A stretch of 64,000 bases of DNA from positions 1-64,000 of the forward strand of contig NZ_JASCIR010000026.1 of the NCBI RefSeq assembly GCF_029968095.1. The letters are read 5' to 3'. The notes under the pieces are model-generated. The model worked only from the letters and a program-made list of their open reading frames with translations. It had not been told where the DNA came from and ran no database searches. The position numbers and the translations under genes were made by a program. Below are positions 52,235 through 61,340 of the stretch, in pieces; the first letter of the stretch is position 1; every line of letters starts with the position of its first letter. Source of the DNA: Streptomyces solicavernae (lineage in GTDB: Bacteria > Actinomycetota > Actinomycetes > Streptomycetales > Streptomycetaceae).

Positions 52235-53601
52235 CCGGCACGCCGTGGGTCGTGGTGTCGAACTGGCCGATACCGGGCTTCGACGAGGCGCTGTCACCCG
52301 CCGAATGGGGTGACGTGCGGGTGTACACGTCCGGGCGCGCGCCCGCGCCCGAGAGCGACGGGTGCACCTTCGCCGTCGAAGCGGCCGGGACGGCCATCCA
52401 TGTCGCGGAGGACCGGGTCCGGGTCACCACCTCGGGGTACAACACGACCCCGGTGTATTTCGCAGCGGAGGCGGCAACCGGCAGGTTCATCGTCGGCACC
52501 GACCTGCCGACGACTGCTGCGGCTTTCGCAGCGCTGACCGGGACACCCGCAGCGCTGCGGGACGAGATCGGAGTTCAACTCGGTTCCCAGTCCGCCGTCT
52601 TCGGCGTCGAACGCCTTGAGCACCTCATCGAACTGGACATCCGCCGGGAGTCCGGGGCGTGGCTGTCCAAGCGGACCCGGCAAACCGACCCGGCGGAGAC
52701 ATCGATCAGGTTCCGTGAGGCACTGCCCGCAGGCCGGGCGCAAGTTGACGCCTTGCGCGCCGCCATCGCAGCCGCCCTGGCCACTGAGACCGAGGTCGGC
52801 GTACTGGTGTCCGGCGGAGTCGACTCCGGGCTCGTGGCGGCACTGGTCGCGGAATCCGGCGCATCGGCAACGGCCTACACCATCGGCACCGAGTGGGGCA
52901 ACGAGTTCGATCACGCGGCCGAGGCGGCCCAGGCGGTAGGCCTTGACCTGCGCGTGACCGCGCTCGGGGCGGACGACGTCGTCGCGGCACTTCCCGCCAC
53001 GGTGCGTGCGTTCGGCCATGACGAGCCGCAGACGATCGCGATCGGCGTCGCCCTGACAGCGTTCTGCCAAGGCCGCCATGCGGCGGAACGGCTGCTGCTC
53101 ACCGGCTACGGTTCGGATCTGCTGAACTCGGGGATGGCCACCACGGACGAGATCGACGGCGACATCGGCGCCAAGGTCAGGGAGGCGGTGCACCGCACCC
53201 GGTACTCCTCGGAGTTCACCTCGGCGCTCGGCGACGCGGCCGGCTACCGGCTCACTCACCCGTACTGGCACGTCGGTGTGCTGGACGTGGCGCTGGCGAC
53301 CGACCCGGCGGTGAAGACGTTCCGCGGCAGGGAGAAGGGGCATCTGCGGATCGCGGCACGGGACGTGCTGCCGGAGAGCGTGGCCTGGCGCCCGAAGACG
53401 GCGATCCATCACGGCAACGGGCTCGGGGACAACCTCGTCCGGCTCGTCGACACGCACACCGGCGTATCAGGCGGCACGCGGCTCGTATATCGCGCCCTCC
53501 TGGCGTCGCAGATCGCCCTCGCATCCCAGAACCCCCTGGCTTCCCTGACAGGCCGTGAGGCCTACGACCGTGCGGTCGCCCAAGTGGCCCGCACTTCCTA
53601 G
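52231..53601 (+). CDS. carA: CarA-like carbapenam / beta-lactam synthetase
   Basis: 456 residues, class B asparagine-synthetase fold. The N-terminal Ntn domain lacks the Cys2 needed for glutamine use (starts MTGTPW), as in beta-lactam synthetases. PPi motif VLVSGGVDSGLVAAL; then TAYTIGTEWGNEF, LLTGYGSDLL, HRTRYSSEF and RLTHPYW, ending WRPKTAIHHGNG. These follow CarA and clavulanate BLS much more closely than AsnB. It would adenylate a beta-amino acid carboxylate and close the four-membered ring using ATP. Confidence 0.9.
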   Translation: MTGTPWVVVSNWPIPGFDEALSPAEWGDVRVYTSGRAPAPESDGCTFAVEAAGTAIHVAEDRVRVTTSGYNTTPVYFAAEAATGRFIVGTDLPTTAAAFAALTGTPAALRDEIGVQLGSQSAVFGVERLEHLIELDIRRESGAWLSKRTRQTDPAETSIRFREALPAGRAQVDALRAAIAAALATETEVGVLVSGGVDSGLVAALVAESGASATAYTIGTEWGNEFDHAAEAAQAVGLDLRVTALGADDVVAALPATVRAFGHDEPQTIAIGVALTAFCQGRHAAERLLLTGYGSDLLNSGMATTDEIDGDIGAKVREAVHRTRYSSEFTSALGDAAGYRLTHPYWHVGVLDVALATDPAVKTFRGREKGHLRIAARDVLPESVAWRPKTAIHHGNGLGDNLVRLVDTHTGVSGGTRLVYRALLASQIALASQNPLASLTGREAYDRAVAQVARTS

Positions 53602-53632
53602 CAGCACACTGTCAAGTGAAAGGTGATACACG

Positions 53633-54493
53633 ATGACCCAGTCCGGTTTTGCGTCGCTCACCCCCTCCGGCTTCGGAGCCCTGTGGAACGAAGGCACTCA
53701 GGCCGAACCCAGGACGGTGCGTGACCTCGCCCTGGAATCCGGCGTCGCGGTGGTCAAGGACCAGAAGTTCACCGAGGACGCGTTTCGTGAGTTCGTCTCC
53801 GGCCTCGGCGACAAGGTGTCCTACGACGACGATGACGAAAGCATCGGTTACGGCTTCACGGACATATTGCACCTGGACGGGACGCGCGAAGAGGGAAAGG
53901 TCATCACCGGTCGCGGTGGGCTCCCTCTGCACACCGACGGGGTCCTTCTCGGCACGCAGGTCGACCTGATCGTCCTCTTCGCCGCCGAGGCACGCGAGTT
54001 GGACGCCGACGGCGCGACCCTGGTGTGCGACCAGATAACTGCATGGCAGGAACTTCCCGACGACCTGCGTGCGGTGCTCGACCGCGGCTATCTGGAATAC
54101 CTTGCGACCGAGCGCGGCTATTTCACGAGCGTCCCCGAGGGCTGGTACCGCATTCCCACGTTCCGTGACTACGGCCGCGTGACCTCGCTCAACCTCGCCC
54201 TTCCCTTCCAGGCCGACGAGGCACTGGCCAGCTGGGAGGTCCGAGTGCCGGACGTCACCGCGGAGGAGTCGGAGCGCTTCTTCGCCGACCTGCGTGCGCA
54301 CCTCTTGTCGGAGCGCTACCTGCATGAACACCGCTGGACCGAGGGCGACCTGGTGGTCATCGACAACCAGCGTACGCTGCACGGCAGGCGCGGCCTCGCC
54401 GACCGGACGAGCCGCAAGCTGCTCCGCGGTCAGGTGACGTTGGAGGCTGTGGAAGGCGCGCCCGGCGCCATCGCCAAGCGGAGCGACTCGTAA
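53633..54493 (+). CDS. carC: CarC-like Fe(II)/2-oxoglutarate oxygenase
   Basis: 286 residues. The iron triad is His100, Asp102 (ITGRGGLPLHTDG) and His250 (IDNQRTLHGR); RKLLRGQ holds the 2-oxoglutarate Arg. Alignment by eye to CarC is gap-free in the core (His101, Asp103, His251). CarC inverts C5 and desaturates the carbapenam. Here Phe164 stands where CarC has Tyr165, the hydrogen donor for inversion (RGYF against RGYY), so the reaction may be desaturation or hydroxylation instead. AAGGTGA precedes the ATG. Confidence 0.9.
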   Translation: MTQSGFASLTPSGFGALWNEGTQAEPRTVRDLALESGVAVVKDQKFTEDAFREFVSGLGDKVSYDDDDESIGYGFTDILHLDGTREEGKVITGRGGLPLHTDGVLLGTQVDLIVLFAAEARELDADGATLVCDQITAWQELPDDLRAVLDRGYLEYLATERGYFTSVPEGWYRIPTFRDYGRVTSLNLALPFQADEALASWEVRVPDVTAEESERFFADLRAHLLSERYLHEHRWTEGDLVVIDNQRTLHGRRGLADRTSRKLLRGQVTLEAVEGAPGAIAKRSDS

Positions 54494-54560
54494 GCGGCGG
54501 CACGCGAGCCGGACGGGCACGTACGACGCCGTCCGGCTGGGTCGCGTAGCGGCACCTCAT

Positions 54561-54601
54561 CGCGGTCACCGTCCACCGGCAGAAGGTGGACGGTGACCGC
54601 G
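54561..54601. terminator. Terminator after the CarC-like gene
   Basis: Arms CGCGGTCACCGTCCACC and GGTGGACGGTGACCGCG with a 6-nt loop, 68 bp after the stop. Confidence 0.9.
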
Positions 54602-54641
54602 TGCGGGTCGTCGGGATGCAGGATCGGTCAGCGTTCCCAGC

Positions 54642-54776
54642 GCGGTCACCGATGAGATGACCTGCCTGGCGCGGTCACCGATGGGGTGACCTGCCTGGGC
54701 GGGAGACGGAACGGGCGAGGCTCCCGAGCGGCGAGTGAGACAACAGGCGCCTCACTATGCCGGCTCGGGAGCCTCG
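54642..54776. terminator. 29-bp direct repeat x2 and second terminator hairpin
   Basis: Two copies of a 29-bp unit beginning GCGGTCACCGATG lie at 54642-54670 and 54671-54699. At 54716-54730 and 54761-54776 are inverted arms CGAGGCTCCCGAGC / GCTCGGGAGCCTCG, with a small inner stem GTGAG/CTCAC. The hairpin ends the minus-strand MFS-arg operon. No gene in 54494-54868. Confidence 0.8.
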
Positions 54777-54868
54777 TTCAGCTATGGCACCGGCACTACG
54801 CCATGTTCTTCGACGCCGCTGGCTGGTGGGGTCAGTCGGCGCCTGCCCGGACAGGAGCCGAACGGGCG

Positions 54869-56062
54869 TCAAGACCTGAGGGGCTTGCGCCGGAGCGCCA
54901 GCGTCGTGGCCGTCACGATCAGGGCGAGGACCCAGAGCGCGGCGAGCGACCAGGGCATGCCGTTGGCCCCCCAAAGGTCCATCGCCGCACCGGTGTAAGG
55001 CGGGCCGACCACTCCGCCGATCCCCCAGACGACGGCGAATGCCGTGTTGCCAAGCAGCAGGCTCTCGCCCTCCAGACCTGCGCCGAGAATGTTCAGGACG
55101 AGCGGGTAACCGGCGAAGGCCACACCGCCCCACACCGCGATCAGGGGCCACAGCCACCCGCCGAGGCCGGTGCCCACGGGCAGGAGAAGGGCACCTGCGG
55201 TGCCCACGACCAGTGACAGAAGCAGTGCCGAGCGGCCGCCGATGCGGTCGGCGAGCCAGCCCAGGGGGAACTGGAGGGTCATCTGGCCGATGAGCAAGGT
55301 GGTCAGGGCCAGTTCTCCCTGCCCTTCGGCCAGCCCGGCCTGGTCCCAGTAGAGGGGCAGGAACTGCAACGTCACCGCGTCGAAGACCGACACCGCGAGC
55401 ACCGCCACCATCAGGACGGACAGCTGCCGGGCCAGCGCGCCGACCGGCACCCGGCCGGAGGCCCACATCGCGGGGATCTGCGACCGTTCGGTGCACAGCG
55501 GGATGACAGCGACCAAGGGACATGCCACGGCGATGGCGAGGGTGAGCGCCTCGGAGCCCGAGACGCTCAGTACCAACGGCCCGACGCAGAAGCCCAGGGC
55601 GAGGACGGAGGTGTACGCGGTGAGGAGCCGTCCGCGGTGTTCCCCGTCGGCGTTCTCGCTGATCCAGGTCTCGCTCAGGATGAACATGGCCACCGCGAAG
55701 CTGCCGAGGACGAAGCGGAACAGGAACCACAGCGCGACAACGTCGGTCATGGCGAACAGGGCCAGGACGCCCGCCGATCCGACGGTGGCCCCGAGCATCA
55801 CGAGCCAGGCGCCGAAGCGGCGCACCAGAGCCGGGATGAGCGCGGCAGTCAGGATCATGCCCAGCGGGGTCATGGCTCCGTTGAACCCGATCAAGGTCCC
55901 GGAGTGTCCAGCCTGCTCGAGCATGCGGGACAGCAACGGATAGGTGATGCCCATGGTTACGCCGAACACACCGATGACCGCGACGGGACCCACCGCTGTC
56001 CGTACGGGGCCGGGACGCCGCCGGCGGGTAGTAACCGGGAGGGATTCCAATTGGTTCGGCAC
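54869..56062 (-). CDS. MFS transporter, last gene of the argH-argG operon
   Basis: 397 residues, 12 membrane helices: GVFGVTMGITYPLLSRMLE in TM1, MFILSETWISENADGEHRGR in the TM4-5 loop and QFPLGWLADRIGGRSALL in the central loop. This resembles the YcaD/MFS_1 sugar/drug group. GTG start 6 bp after the argG stop. Second exporter of the cluster, possibly for an intermediate or for resistance. Confidence 0.88.
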   Translation of the reverse strand: MPNQLESLPVTTRRRRPGPVRTAVGPVAVIGVFGVTMGITYPLLSRMLEQAGHSGTLIGFNGAMTPLGMILTAALIPALVRRFGAWLVMLGATVGSAGVLALFAMTDVVALWFLFRFVLGSFAVAMFILSETWISENADGEHRGRLLTAYTSVLALGFCVGPLVLSVSGSEALTLAIAVACPLVAVIPLCTERSQIPAMWASGRVPVGALARQLSVLMVAVLAVSVFDAVTLQFLPLYWDQAGLAEGQGELALTTLLIGQMTLQFPLGWLADRIGGRSALLLSLVVGTAGALLLPVGTGLGGWLWPLIAVWGGVAFAGYPLVLNILGAGLEGESLLLGNTAFAVVWGIGGVVGPPYTGAAMDLWGANGMPWSLAALWVLALIVTATTLALRRKPLRS

Positions 56063-56068
56063 CCGTCG

Positions 56069-57262
56069 TCAGCCGTTCACCGTGTTCCAGACCCGGCTGG
56101 GCAGTCCGAAGATGTCGATGAACCCCTCCGCGCTGGACTGGTCGAATGTGCAGTCGTTCCCGTAGGTGACGAGTTCGTGCCGGTACAGCGACCGCTCGGC
56201 GCTGCGTGCCACGACGCTGACGCCGCCCTTGTAGAGCTTGAGGGTGATCTCCCCGGTCACGTACCGCTGTGTCTCGTGCACGAATGCCTCGAGCGCCTTG
56301 CGCAGCAGGCCGTGCCACAGGCCGTCGTAGACCGCTTTGCCGTAGACCGCTTCCAGCGGCCGCTTCTGGTTGAGGACGTCGGCGGGAAGGGTGAGGTTCT
56401 CCAGCTCCTGGTGGGCCCGGATCAGCAGCGTCATGGCGGGAGCCTCGTACAGTTCCCGTGATTTGACGCCGACCACGCGGTTCTCCAGCATGTCGATCCG
56501 TCCGACCCCGTGCTGCCCGCCGCGTGCGTTGAGTTGGCGCAGCAGGTCGAGGGGGGCCAGCGGCTTTCCGTCCAGGGTGGCGGGAAGCCCGCGCTCGAAG
56601 CCGATGGTCACGTAGGCGGGCGACTCCGGGGCGTCCTGTGGCGCCGTGGTGAGGTCCCAGACCTCCTCGGTCGGCTCCCAGCCCAGGTCCTCGATCAGTC
56701 CCGCCTCAACGTTGCGCCCCAGGACGTTGAGGTCGATCGCCCAGGGCTTCTCCTTGGAGACATGGGGGACGATGCCGTACTTCTCCGAGTACGCGATGGT
56801 CTCGGCGCGGCTGAAATCCCAGATCCGGGCCGGGGCGACGATCTCCAGGGAGGAGTCGAGCAGGCCCACGGTCAGATCGAGGCGGACCTGGTCGTTGCCC
56901 TTGCCGGTGCAGCCGTGGGCCACCGCGTCACAGTCGTACGCGTGGGCGGTCTCGACCAGGAGCTCGCCGATGAGGGGGCGGCCGAGTGCGGACGTGAGCG
57001 GATAGTGGCCGTCGTACAGGGCGTTCGCCTGGACGGCCGGGAGGCCGAACTCCCGGACGAACCGCTCCTTCGCATCCACGACCAGGGAGACATCGGCGCC
57101 GGCCTGCAGCGCCTTTTCCCGTATGGGTTCCAGTTCGTCGCCCTGACCCAGGTCGGCGGCCATGGCGACGATGAACTCGACCCCCAGCTCGTGACGCAGG
57201 TAGGGAATGCAGGCGGTGGTGTCCACACCACCCGAATAAGCCAGCACGGCGCGCTTGGCCAC
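56069..57262 (-). CDS. argG: Argininosuccinate synthase
   Basis: 397 residues, normal length. The ATP motif AYSGGVDTTACIPYL (SGGxDT), GCTGKGNDQVR and the citrulline/aspartate-binding SREL/YEAPAM regions are complete. It joins citrulline (or another ureido compound) to aspartate. GTG start with GAGGAG, which overlaps the end of argH. It lies in a cluster operon GNAT-argH-argG-MFS, in reverse order to the usual argGH, so it is probably a second copy for the pathway and not the housekeeping gene. Confidence 0.95.
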   Translation of the reverse strand: MAKRAVLAYSGGVDTTACIPYLRHELGVEFIVAMAADLGQGDELEPIREKALQAGADVSLVVDAKERFVREFGLPAVQANALYDGHYPLTSALGRPLIGELLVETAHAYDCDAVAHGCTGKGNDQVRLDLTVGLLDSSLEIVAPARIWDFSRAETIAYSEKYGIVPHVSKEKPWAIDLNVLGRNVEAGLIEDLGWEPTEEVWDLTTAPQDAPESPAYVTIGFERGLPATLDGKPLAPLDLLRQLNARGGQHGVGRIDMLENRVVGVKSRELYEAPAMTLLIRAHQELENLTLPADVLNQKRPLEAVYGKAVYDGLWHGLLRKALEAFVHETQRYVTGEITLKLYKGGVSVVARSAERSLYRHELVTYGNDCTFDQSSAEGFIDIFGLPSRVWNTVNG

Positions 57263-57264
57263 GG

Positions 57265-58680
57265 TCAACTCCTCATCTGGAAGGCGGTGTTGCGGCGCAG
57301 CAGTTCCGCGGCTGCTTCGCGCACGAGGGACGGAGCGGTGCCACCGGGCGATCTGCGGCGCACCACCGCGTTCTCGACGGTGAGCACCCTGGGGGGCAGG
57401 TCGGCGAGCTGCTGGTCGAACTCCGCCAGCTCGGCGGGGCTGGAGTCCTTCAGCTCCTTGCCCAGGGCCGCCAGCCACTTCACGAGACCGCCGACTACGC
57501 TGTGGGCCTCTCGGAACGGCAGCCCTCGCTCGGTCACCAGCCAGTCCGCCACGTCGGTGGCGACGGTGTTGCCGAGCGCCGCGTCGCTCCTGGTCTTCTG
57601 CGGGTGGAAGGTGATCCCGCGCAGCATGGCGGTTGTGGCCCGGACGCTCACATCAAGCGTGTCGGCCGCATCGAAGAGGGCTTCCTTGTCCTCCTGCATG
57701 TCGCGGCTGTACGCGAGGGGAAGCCCCTTCATGACCGTGAGCAGGGACATCAGGGAGCCGAAGACCCGACCGGACTTCGCCCGCATGAGCTCGGGAATGT
57801 CTGGGTTCCGCTTCTGCGGCATGATGGACGACCCGGCGCAGAGGTCCTCCGGCAGGCTGATGAAGGCGAACTGCGCGGTGCTCCACAGGACCAACTCCTC
57901 GCCGAGGCGCGAGATGTGCACGGCGAGCGTGGCGCCCGCACTCAGGTAGTCGAGGATGAAGTCGCGGTCCGACACGGCGTCCAGCGAATTGCGCATCACC
58001 CCGCCGAATGCGAGCCGCCGGGCGGTGTCGTGCGGGTCGATCGGATAGCCCGTCCCCGCCAACGCGGCAGCGCCGAGCGGCGATTCGTCCAGTCGCCGCC
58101 GGGCTGCATGGAGCCGATCCCGGTCGCGCATGAACATCTCGCCGTAGGCAAGGAGGTGGTGACCGATGGTCACCGGCTGCGCGCACTGGAGGTGGGTGAA
58201 TCCCGGCATGACGTCCGCGTGGTGGGCCTGCGCCCGCTCGGCCAGGACGGCGACGGTTTCCGCGAGCAGAGCGTCCAGCCGGTCGATCGCCGAACGCACC
58301 CACATCCGGGCGTCGACCGCGACCTGGTCATTGCGGGAGCGGCCAGTGTGCAACCTGCCCGCCAGCGGGCCGCAGAGCTCCCGCAGCCTGGCCTCGATGT
58401 TCATGTGCACGTCTTCGAGGCCCGGATCGAACGAGAACTGGCCGGAGTTGACCTCCTCCCGGATACGCAGCAGACCGTCGGCGAGCTGCTCCGCTTCGGC
58501 AGGTGTGATCACTCCGTTCTCCCCGAGCATCCGGGCGTGCGCGAGCGATCCTTCGATGTCCTGCAGTGCCAGTCGGTAGTCGAAACCGACCGACGAGTTG
58601 ATCTCCGCCAAGAAGGCGTCGCCTCCTGTGAGCCAGCCTTCCCAGACCTCTGAGTCCGGTGCCGTCCCGGCTCCGCTCAT
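57265..58680 (-). CDS. argH: Argininosuccinate lyase
   Basis: 471 residues. ArgH-specific HTGRSRNDQVAVD and the superfamily signature GSSIMPQKRNPD with the catalytic serine are intact; THLQCAQPVTIGHH is present. Splits argininosuccinate into arginine and fumarate, or an analogue into a guanidine. The start overlaps the GNAT stop (ATGA). Most likely supplies arginine as amidine donor to the amidinotransferase at 63153. Confidence 0.95.
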   Translation of the reverse strand: MSGAGTAPDSEVWEGWLTGGDAFLAEINSSVGFDYRLALQDIEGSLAHARMLGENGVITPAEAEQLADGLLRIREEVNSGQFSFDPGLEDVHMNIEARLRELCGPLAGRLHTGRSRNDQVAVDARMWVRSAIDRLDALLAETVAVLAERAQAHHADVMPGFTHLQCAQPVTIGHHLLAYGEMFMRDRDRLHAARRRLDESPLGAAALAGTGYPIDPHDTARRLAFGGVMRNSLDAVSDRDFILDYLSAGATLAVHISRLGEELVLWSTAQFAFISLPEDLCAGSSIMPQKRNPDIPELMRAKSGRVFGSLMSLLTVMKGLPLAYSRDMQEDKEALFDAADTLDVSVRATTAMLRGITFHPQKTRSDAALGNTVATDVADWLVTERGLPFREAHSVVGGLVKWLAALGKELKDSSPAELAEFDQQLADLPPRVLTVENAVVRRRSPGGTAPSLVREAAAELLRRNTAFQMRS

Positions 58681-59321
58681 TTCGCACCCCCCGTCGTCAG
58701 CACGCCGACCTTGAAGTCGAACGCACTGGAGAACTCAGCCCGTTTTCTGCGGATCTCGCGCAACCGGTACACGCTCGCGAGCCACTGGGCCTTATAGATG
58801 ACCTTCAGGAAGAGCTTGCGCCGCGCGGACCCCGCGACGAACGCGGCCTCGTCCGCATAGATCCGGAAGCCGGAGGCGGACGCGATGCGTTCCATGTGCG
58901 GAGAGGAGAAGAAGAGCAGGTAACGGCGCCCCGTCGCGGTCAGGGTGCGCAGCGCCCCCTGCAGCAGTTCGCGACCGAGCCCGCGCCCGCGGTACTCCTC
59001 GAACAGGAAGACAACGGCGATCTCACTCCAGGTCCCGGCGAGATGGTGCGTCAACAGCGCACCCGCAATCCGTCTGCGGGACCGGTCCACCAGGACGAAG
59101 GTGTCCCTGCGGCCGCACCACTCCCGCGGGCTGTAACCCGTGATGTTCGGCGAGTCCCTGATACTGCGCGTGATCTGGTCCGCTTCCTCAGCGGTCAGCG
59201 GTCGCCGCTGTAACTCGAAGTGGTTCGGCGGCGACTCCGGCGCTGCCGGGGGCCCCTGAGGAGCGGAGGCCGCCGATGAGTTCCTTGGCAGCGACGACCC
59301 GTACTGAACTGGCACGGACAT
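58677..59321 (-). CDS. GNAT-family N-acetyltransferase
   Basis: 214 residues. Acetyl-CoA loop VVFLFEEYRGRGLGRELLQGAL, followed by FFSSPHMERIASASGF. The 50-residue N-terminal tail is Pro/Ser-rich, and the C-terminal tail is basic. First gene of the operon with argH, argG and an MFS exporter. A TTA codon (59211-59213) makes it bldA-dependent, so the whole operon's translation may start late. It could acetylate a precursor or the product as self-protection. Confidence 0.85.
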   Translation of the reverse strand: MSVPVQYGSSLPRNSSAASAPQGPPAAPESPPNHFELQRRPLTAEEADQITRSIRDSPNITGYSPREWCGRRDTFVLVDRSRRRIAGALLTHHLAGTWSEIAVVFLFEEYRGRGLGRELLQGALRTLTATGRRYLLFFSSPHMERIASASGFRIYADEAAFVAGSARRKLFLKVIYKAQWLASVYRLREIRRKRAEFSSAFDFKVGVLTTGGAK

Positions 59322-60122
59322 ACCACCGTTCCTTTATGCATAGTTAAAGACGAGCAACACGAATGCGAAGCCGACGACACGGGCAGAGGCAGACCCGCTC
59401 GCACCCTCCGTACGGGGTGCCGGTCGGTCAGGAAGACGTGAATGTTGATGACGTAGAAGAACTGGAAGGGGTTTGGCGAACCGCACAGCACGTGCGTCCC
59501 CAGGCCTTGTCACGCAAGCTAAATCTCACAAAATGAGACGCGGTGCCTTCCGTTTCGGATCCTGTCATACACCCCCGACCTCGTGAACCCTGTGTGGTAC
59601 TGATCACAAAGCAGAGCTTCCACTCGGCGTTCTCGCGCGGATGGCGACTGCCCGCCCGTACCCCTATCCCTGCTTCTGTGCGGCCAACCACCGGAGCTAC
59701 GGGCCCAGTTACCACTCTTAGCGCCTTCTTCGCGCCTCCAGTGGACGTCGGTCGCGCGGCGGGCTTATGCGGAACGCCTGTCGCGCCCGGCGACAGACGG
59801 CGACCCCCTCGCGTTGCGCGCCATCTCAAATTCTGAGATGTGATGTATGTAACAGGGAGCCTCTCTCGGTGCTACGGCGAGCACCTCGGCCGGACGGCTG
59901 CCGCCGCCTGGTTGAGCGGCACGGGCATGCCCGCGGTGCGGCGGCTGCGGGCGGAGATTGGACTCATCGAGGGCCTGAAACGCCCCGGCTGCCGAGCCGT
60001 CCTTCCGTAAACCACTGGCATGAAGTTGTCGCTGGTAGCACATTTATACAGAGCAGCTCGCTCGTGTCAGTGCGGCGGGCTGTGCCGCTCTGCGCGGGGG
60101 CAGGCCGGGACCGAGGAAGTGG
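59322..60122. promoter_or_regulatory. 800-bp gene-less regulatory region with two matching palindromes
   Basis: Two sites share the form TCTCA-N5-TGAGA: 59524-59538 (TCTCACAAAATGAGA) and 59824-59838 within CATCTCAAATTCTGAGATG (59822-59840). They are exactly 300 bp apart between the divergent GNAT operon and the IS701-like gene. The stretch is AT-richer than its surroundings. Short frames here lack coding character; one plus-strand piece near 59860-60010 could be a gene remnant I do not recognise. Confidence 0.55.
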
Positions 60123-61340
60123 ATGGAGAACGTGACTGTGCCTCTACTCAGCGACAACCCATCGCCGTTGATGACTTCCACAGGACCGGGTGGTTTCGGA
60201 CCAGGCGGTTTCGTGAACGACCCCGGTCTGGCCGCACTCTCGGAGACACTGTTCGCCTCGTTCTCCCGACGGGATCAGCGGCTGCGCGGCCGGCAGTACC
60301 TTGCCGGACTTCTCATGGCGGAGGGGCGCAAGACGGTCCGCAACATCGCCGCGAGCTTAGGAGACCCGGCGCTCGAGCAACGGCTGCACCATTTCATCAG
60401 CAGCTCCACCTGGGACTGGAGGCCGGTCCGCCGCACGCTCGCCACCCTGCTGAGTCAGGCGGGTCCGGCCCGCGCATGGGTGGTGCGGCCGATGCCCATC
60501 CCCAAGACGGGCGAGCACTCGGTGGGGGTCGCGGAGGCGTACGACCCGCATCTCGCCCGCGTCTTCCGCGGCCAGCAGGCGTTCGGTGTGTGGCATGCGT
60601 CGCAGGACTGGAGCGCACCGGTGGGCTGGCGGCTGTTCCTGCCGACGCCCTGGGCGCACGACCACGTCAAACTGCGCCGGGCACGGGTCCCCGAAGGCGT
60701 GAGAGCCGAGACGGTCGACGGGTGTGCGGTCAGCGCCGCGACCCACTCGGCCCTCGGCTGGATGTCGACCCGGAGCCCAGTGGTCGTGGACTACTGCTTG
60801 TCCGAAGTAGCGGCCACAGTACGAGCCTTCGGCGCGGTGGGCGCTCCCGTCGTCGCACGAGTGGGGCCCACGACGCGATTCCTGGTCGGGGACCCGAGCC
60901 TGCCCGGCTTCGGGGCCGGCGCCCTGGATGCCGGGCGGATTCTGGAGTCTGTCACCGGGCTGCGCCGGCCCCTTGAGTGGAGTCCTCCGCAGGCCGGTGC
61001 GCTGCCCAGGAGTTCCCTGGTCGCAGCGGTGCGGGTGGCGTTTCCTGGCGCCCGGGACGACCCCGGTGCGCTGCTGTTCGGAGAATGGAACGACCCGCAC
61101 AGGCCGCCCAGGAACCTGTGGGTCGTCGACACGCCCACGACCCCTGCCAGAACCCTGCTGCATCTCACCAAGCTGCCGGACCAGGTGGCCACGGACCTGT
61201 CCGAAGTAGGCGCGGGCGTCGGACTCAAGGACTACGAAGGCAGGTCCTTCCAGGGGTGGCACCGGCACATCACCCTCGCCTCGGCTGCGCATGCCTTCAC
61301 GGTGCTGCGGCGCGCGCATCAGCCCGTATCGCCGGAGTGA
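60123..61340 (+). CDS. IS701-transposase-derived protein with lost catalytic Asp, possible regulator
   Basis: 405 residues, colinear with IS701-type DDE transposases: LRGRQYLAGLLMAEGRKTVR, then GEHSVGV, VVVDYCLSE and the final YEGRSFQGWHRHITL. Where transposases have VVDETGF, this has VVRPMPI: the first DDE Asp is Arg (codon 60486-60488). It is full length, has no flanking inverted repeats that I could find and contains a TTA codon (60357-60359). Intact IS701-like proteins of this sort occur in antibiotic clusters, so a DNA-binding role is plausible. Confidence 0.75.
   Translation: MENVTVPLLSDNPSPLMTSTGPGGFGPGGFVNDPGLAALSETLFASFSRRDQRLRGRQYLAGLLMAEGRKTVRNIAASLGDPALEQRLHHFISSSTWDWRPVRRTLATLLSQAGPARAWVVRPMPIPKTGEHSVGVAEAYDPHLARVFRGQQAFGVWHASQDWSAPVGWRLFLPTPWAHDHVKLRRARVPEGVRAETVDGCAVSAATHSALGWMSTRSPVVVDYCLSEVAATVRAFGAVGAPVVARVGPTTRFLVGDPSLPGFGAGALDAGRILESVTGLRRPLEWSPPQAGALPRSSLVAAVRVAFPGARDDPGALLFGEWNDPHRPPRNLWVVDTPTTPARTLLHLTKLPDQVATDLSEVGAGVGLKDYEGRSFQGWHRHITLASAAHAFTVLRRAHQPVSPE

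Noticed and set aside
52231..53601. Asparagine synthetase (AsnB)
   Set aside because: The N-terminal glutaminase Cys is absent and the C-terminal motifs follow CarA/BLS.
57265..58680. Nitrosuccinate-lyase (CreD-like) for diazo or N-N chemistry
   Set aside because: The ArgH-specific HTGRSRNDQVA motif and a partnering argG indicate true argininosuccinate lyase.
60123..61340. Active insertion sequence
   Set aside because: Key DDE Asp is replaced and no terminal inverted repeats or target duplication were evident around it.
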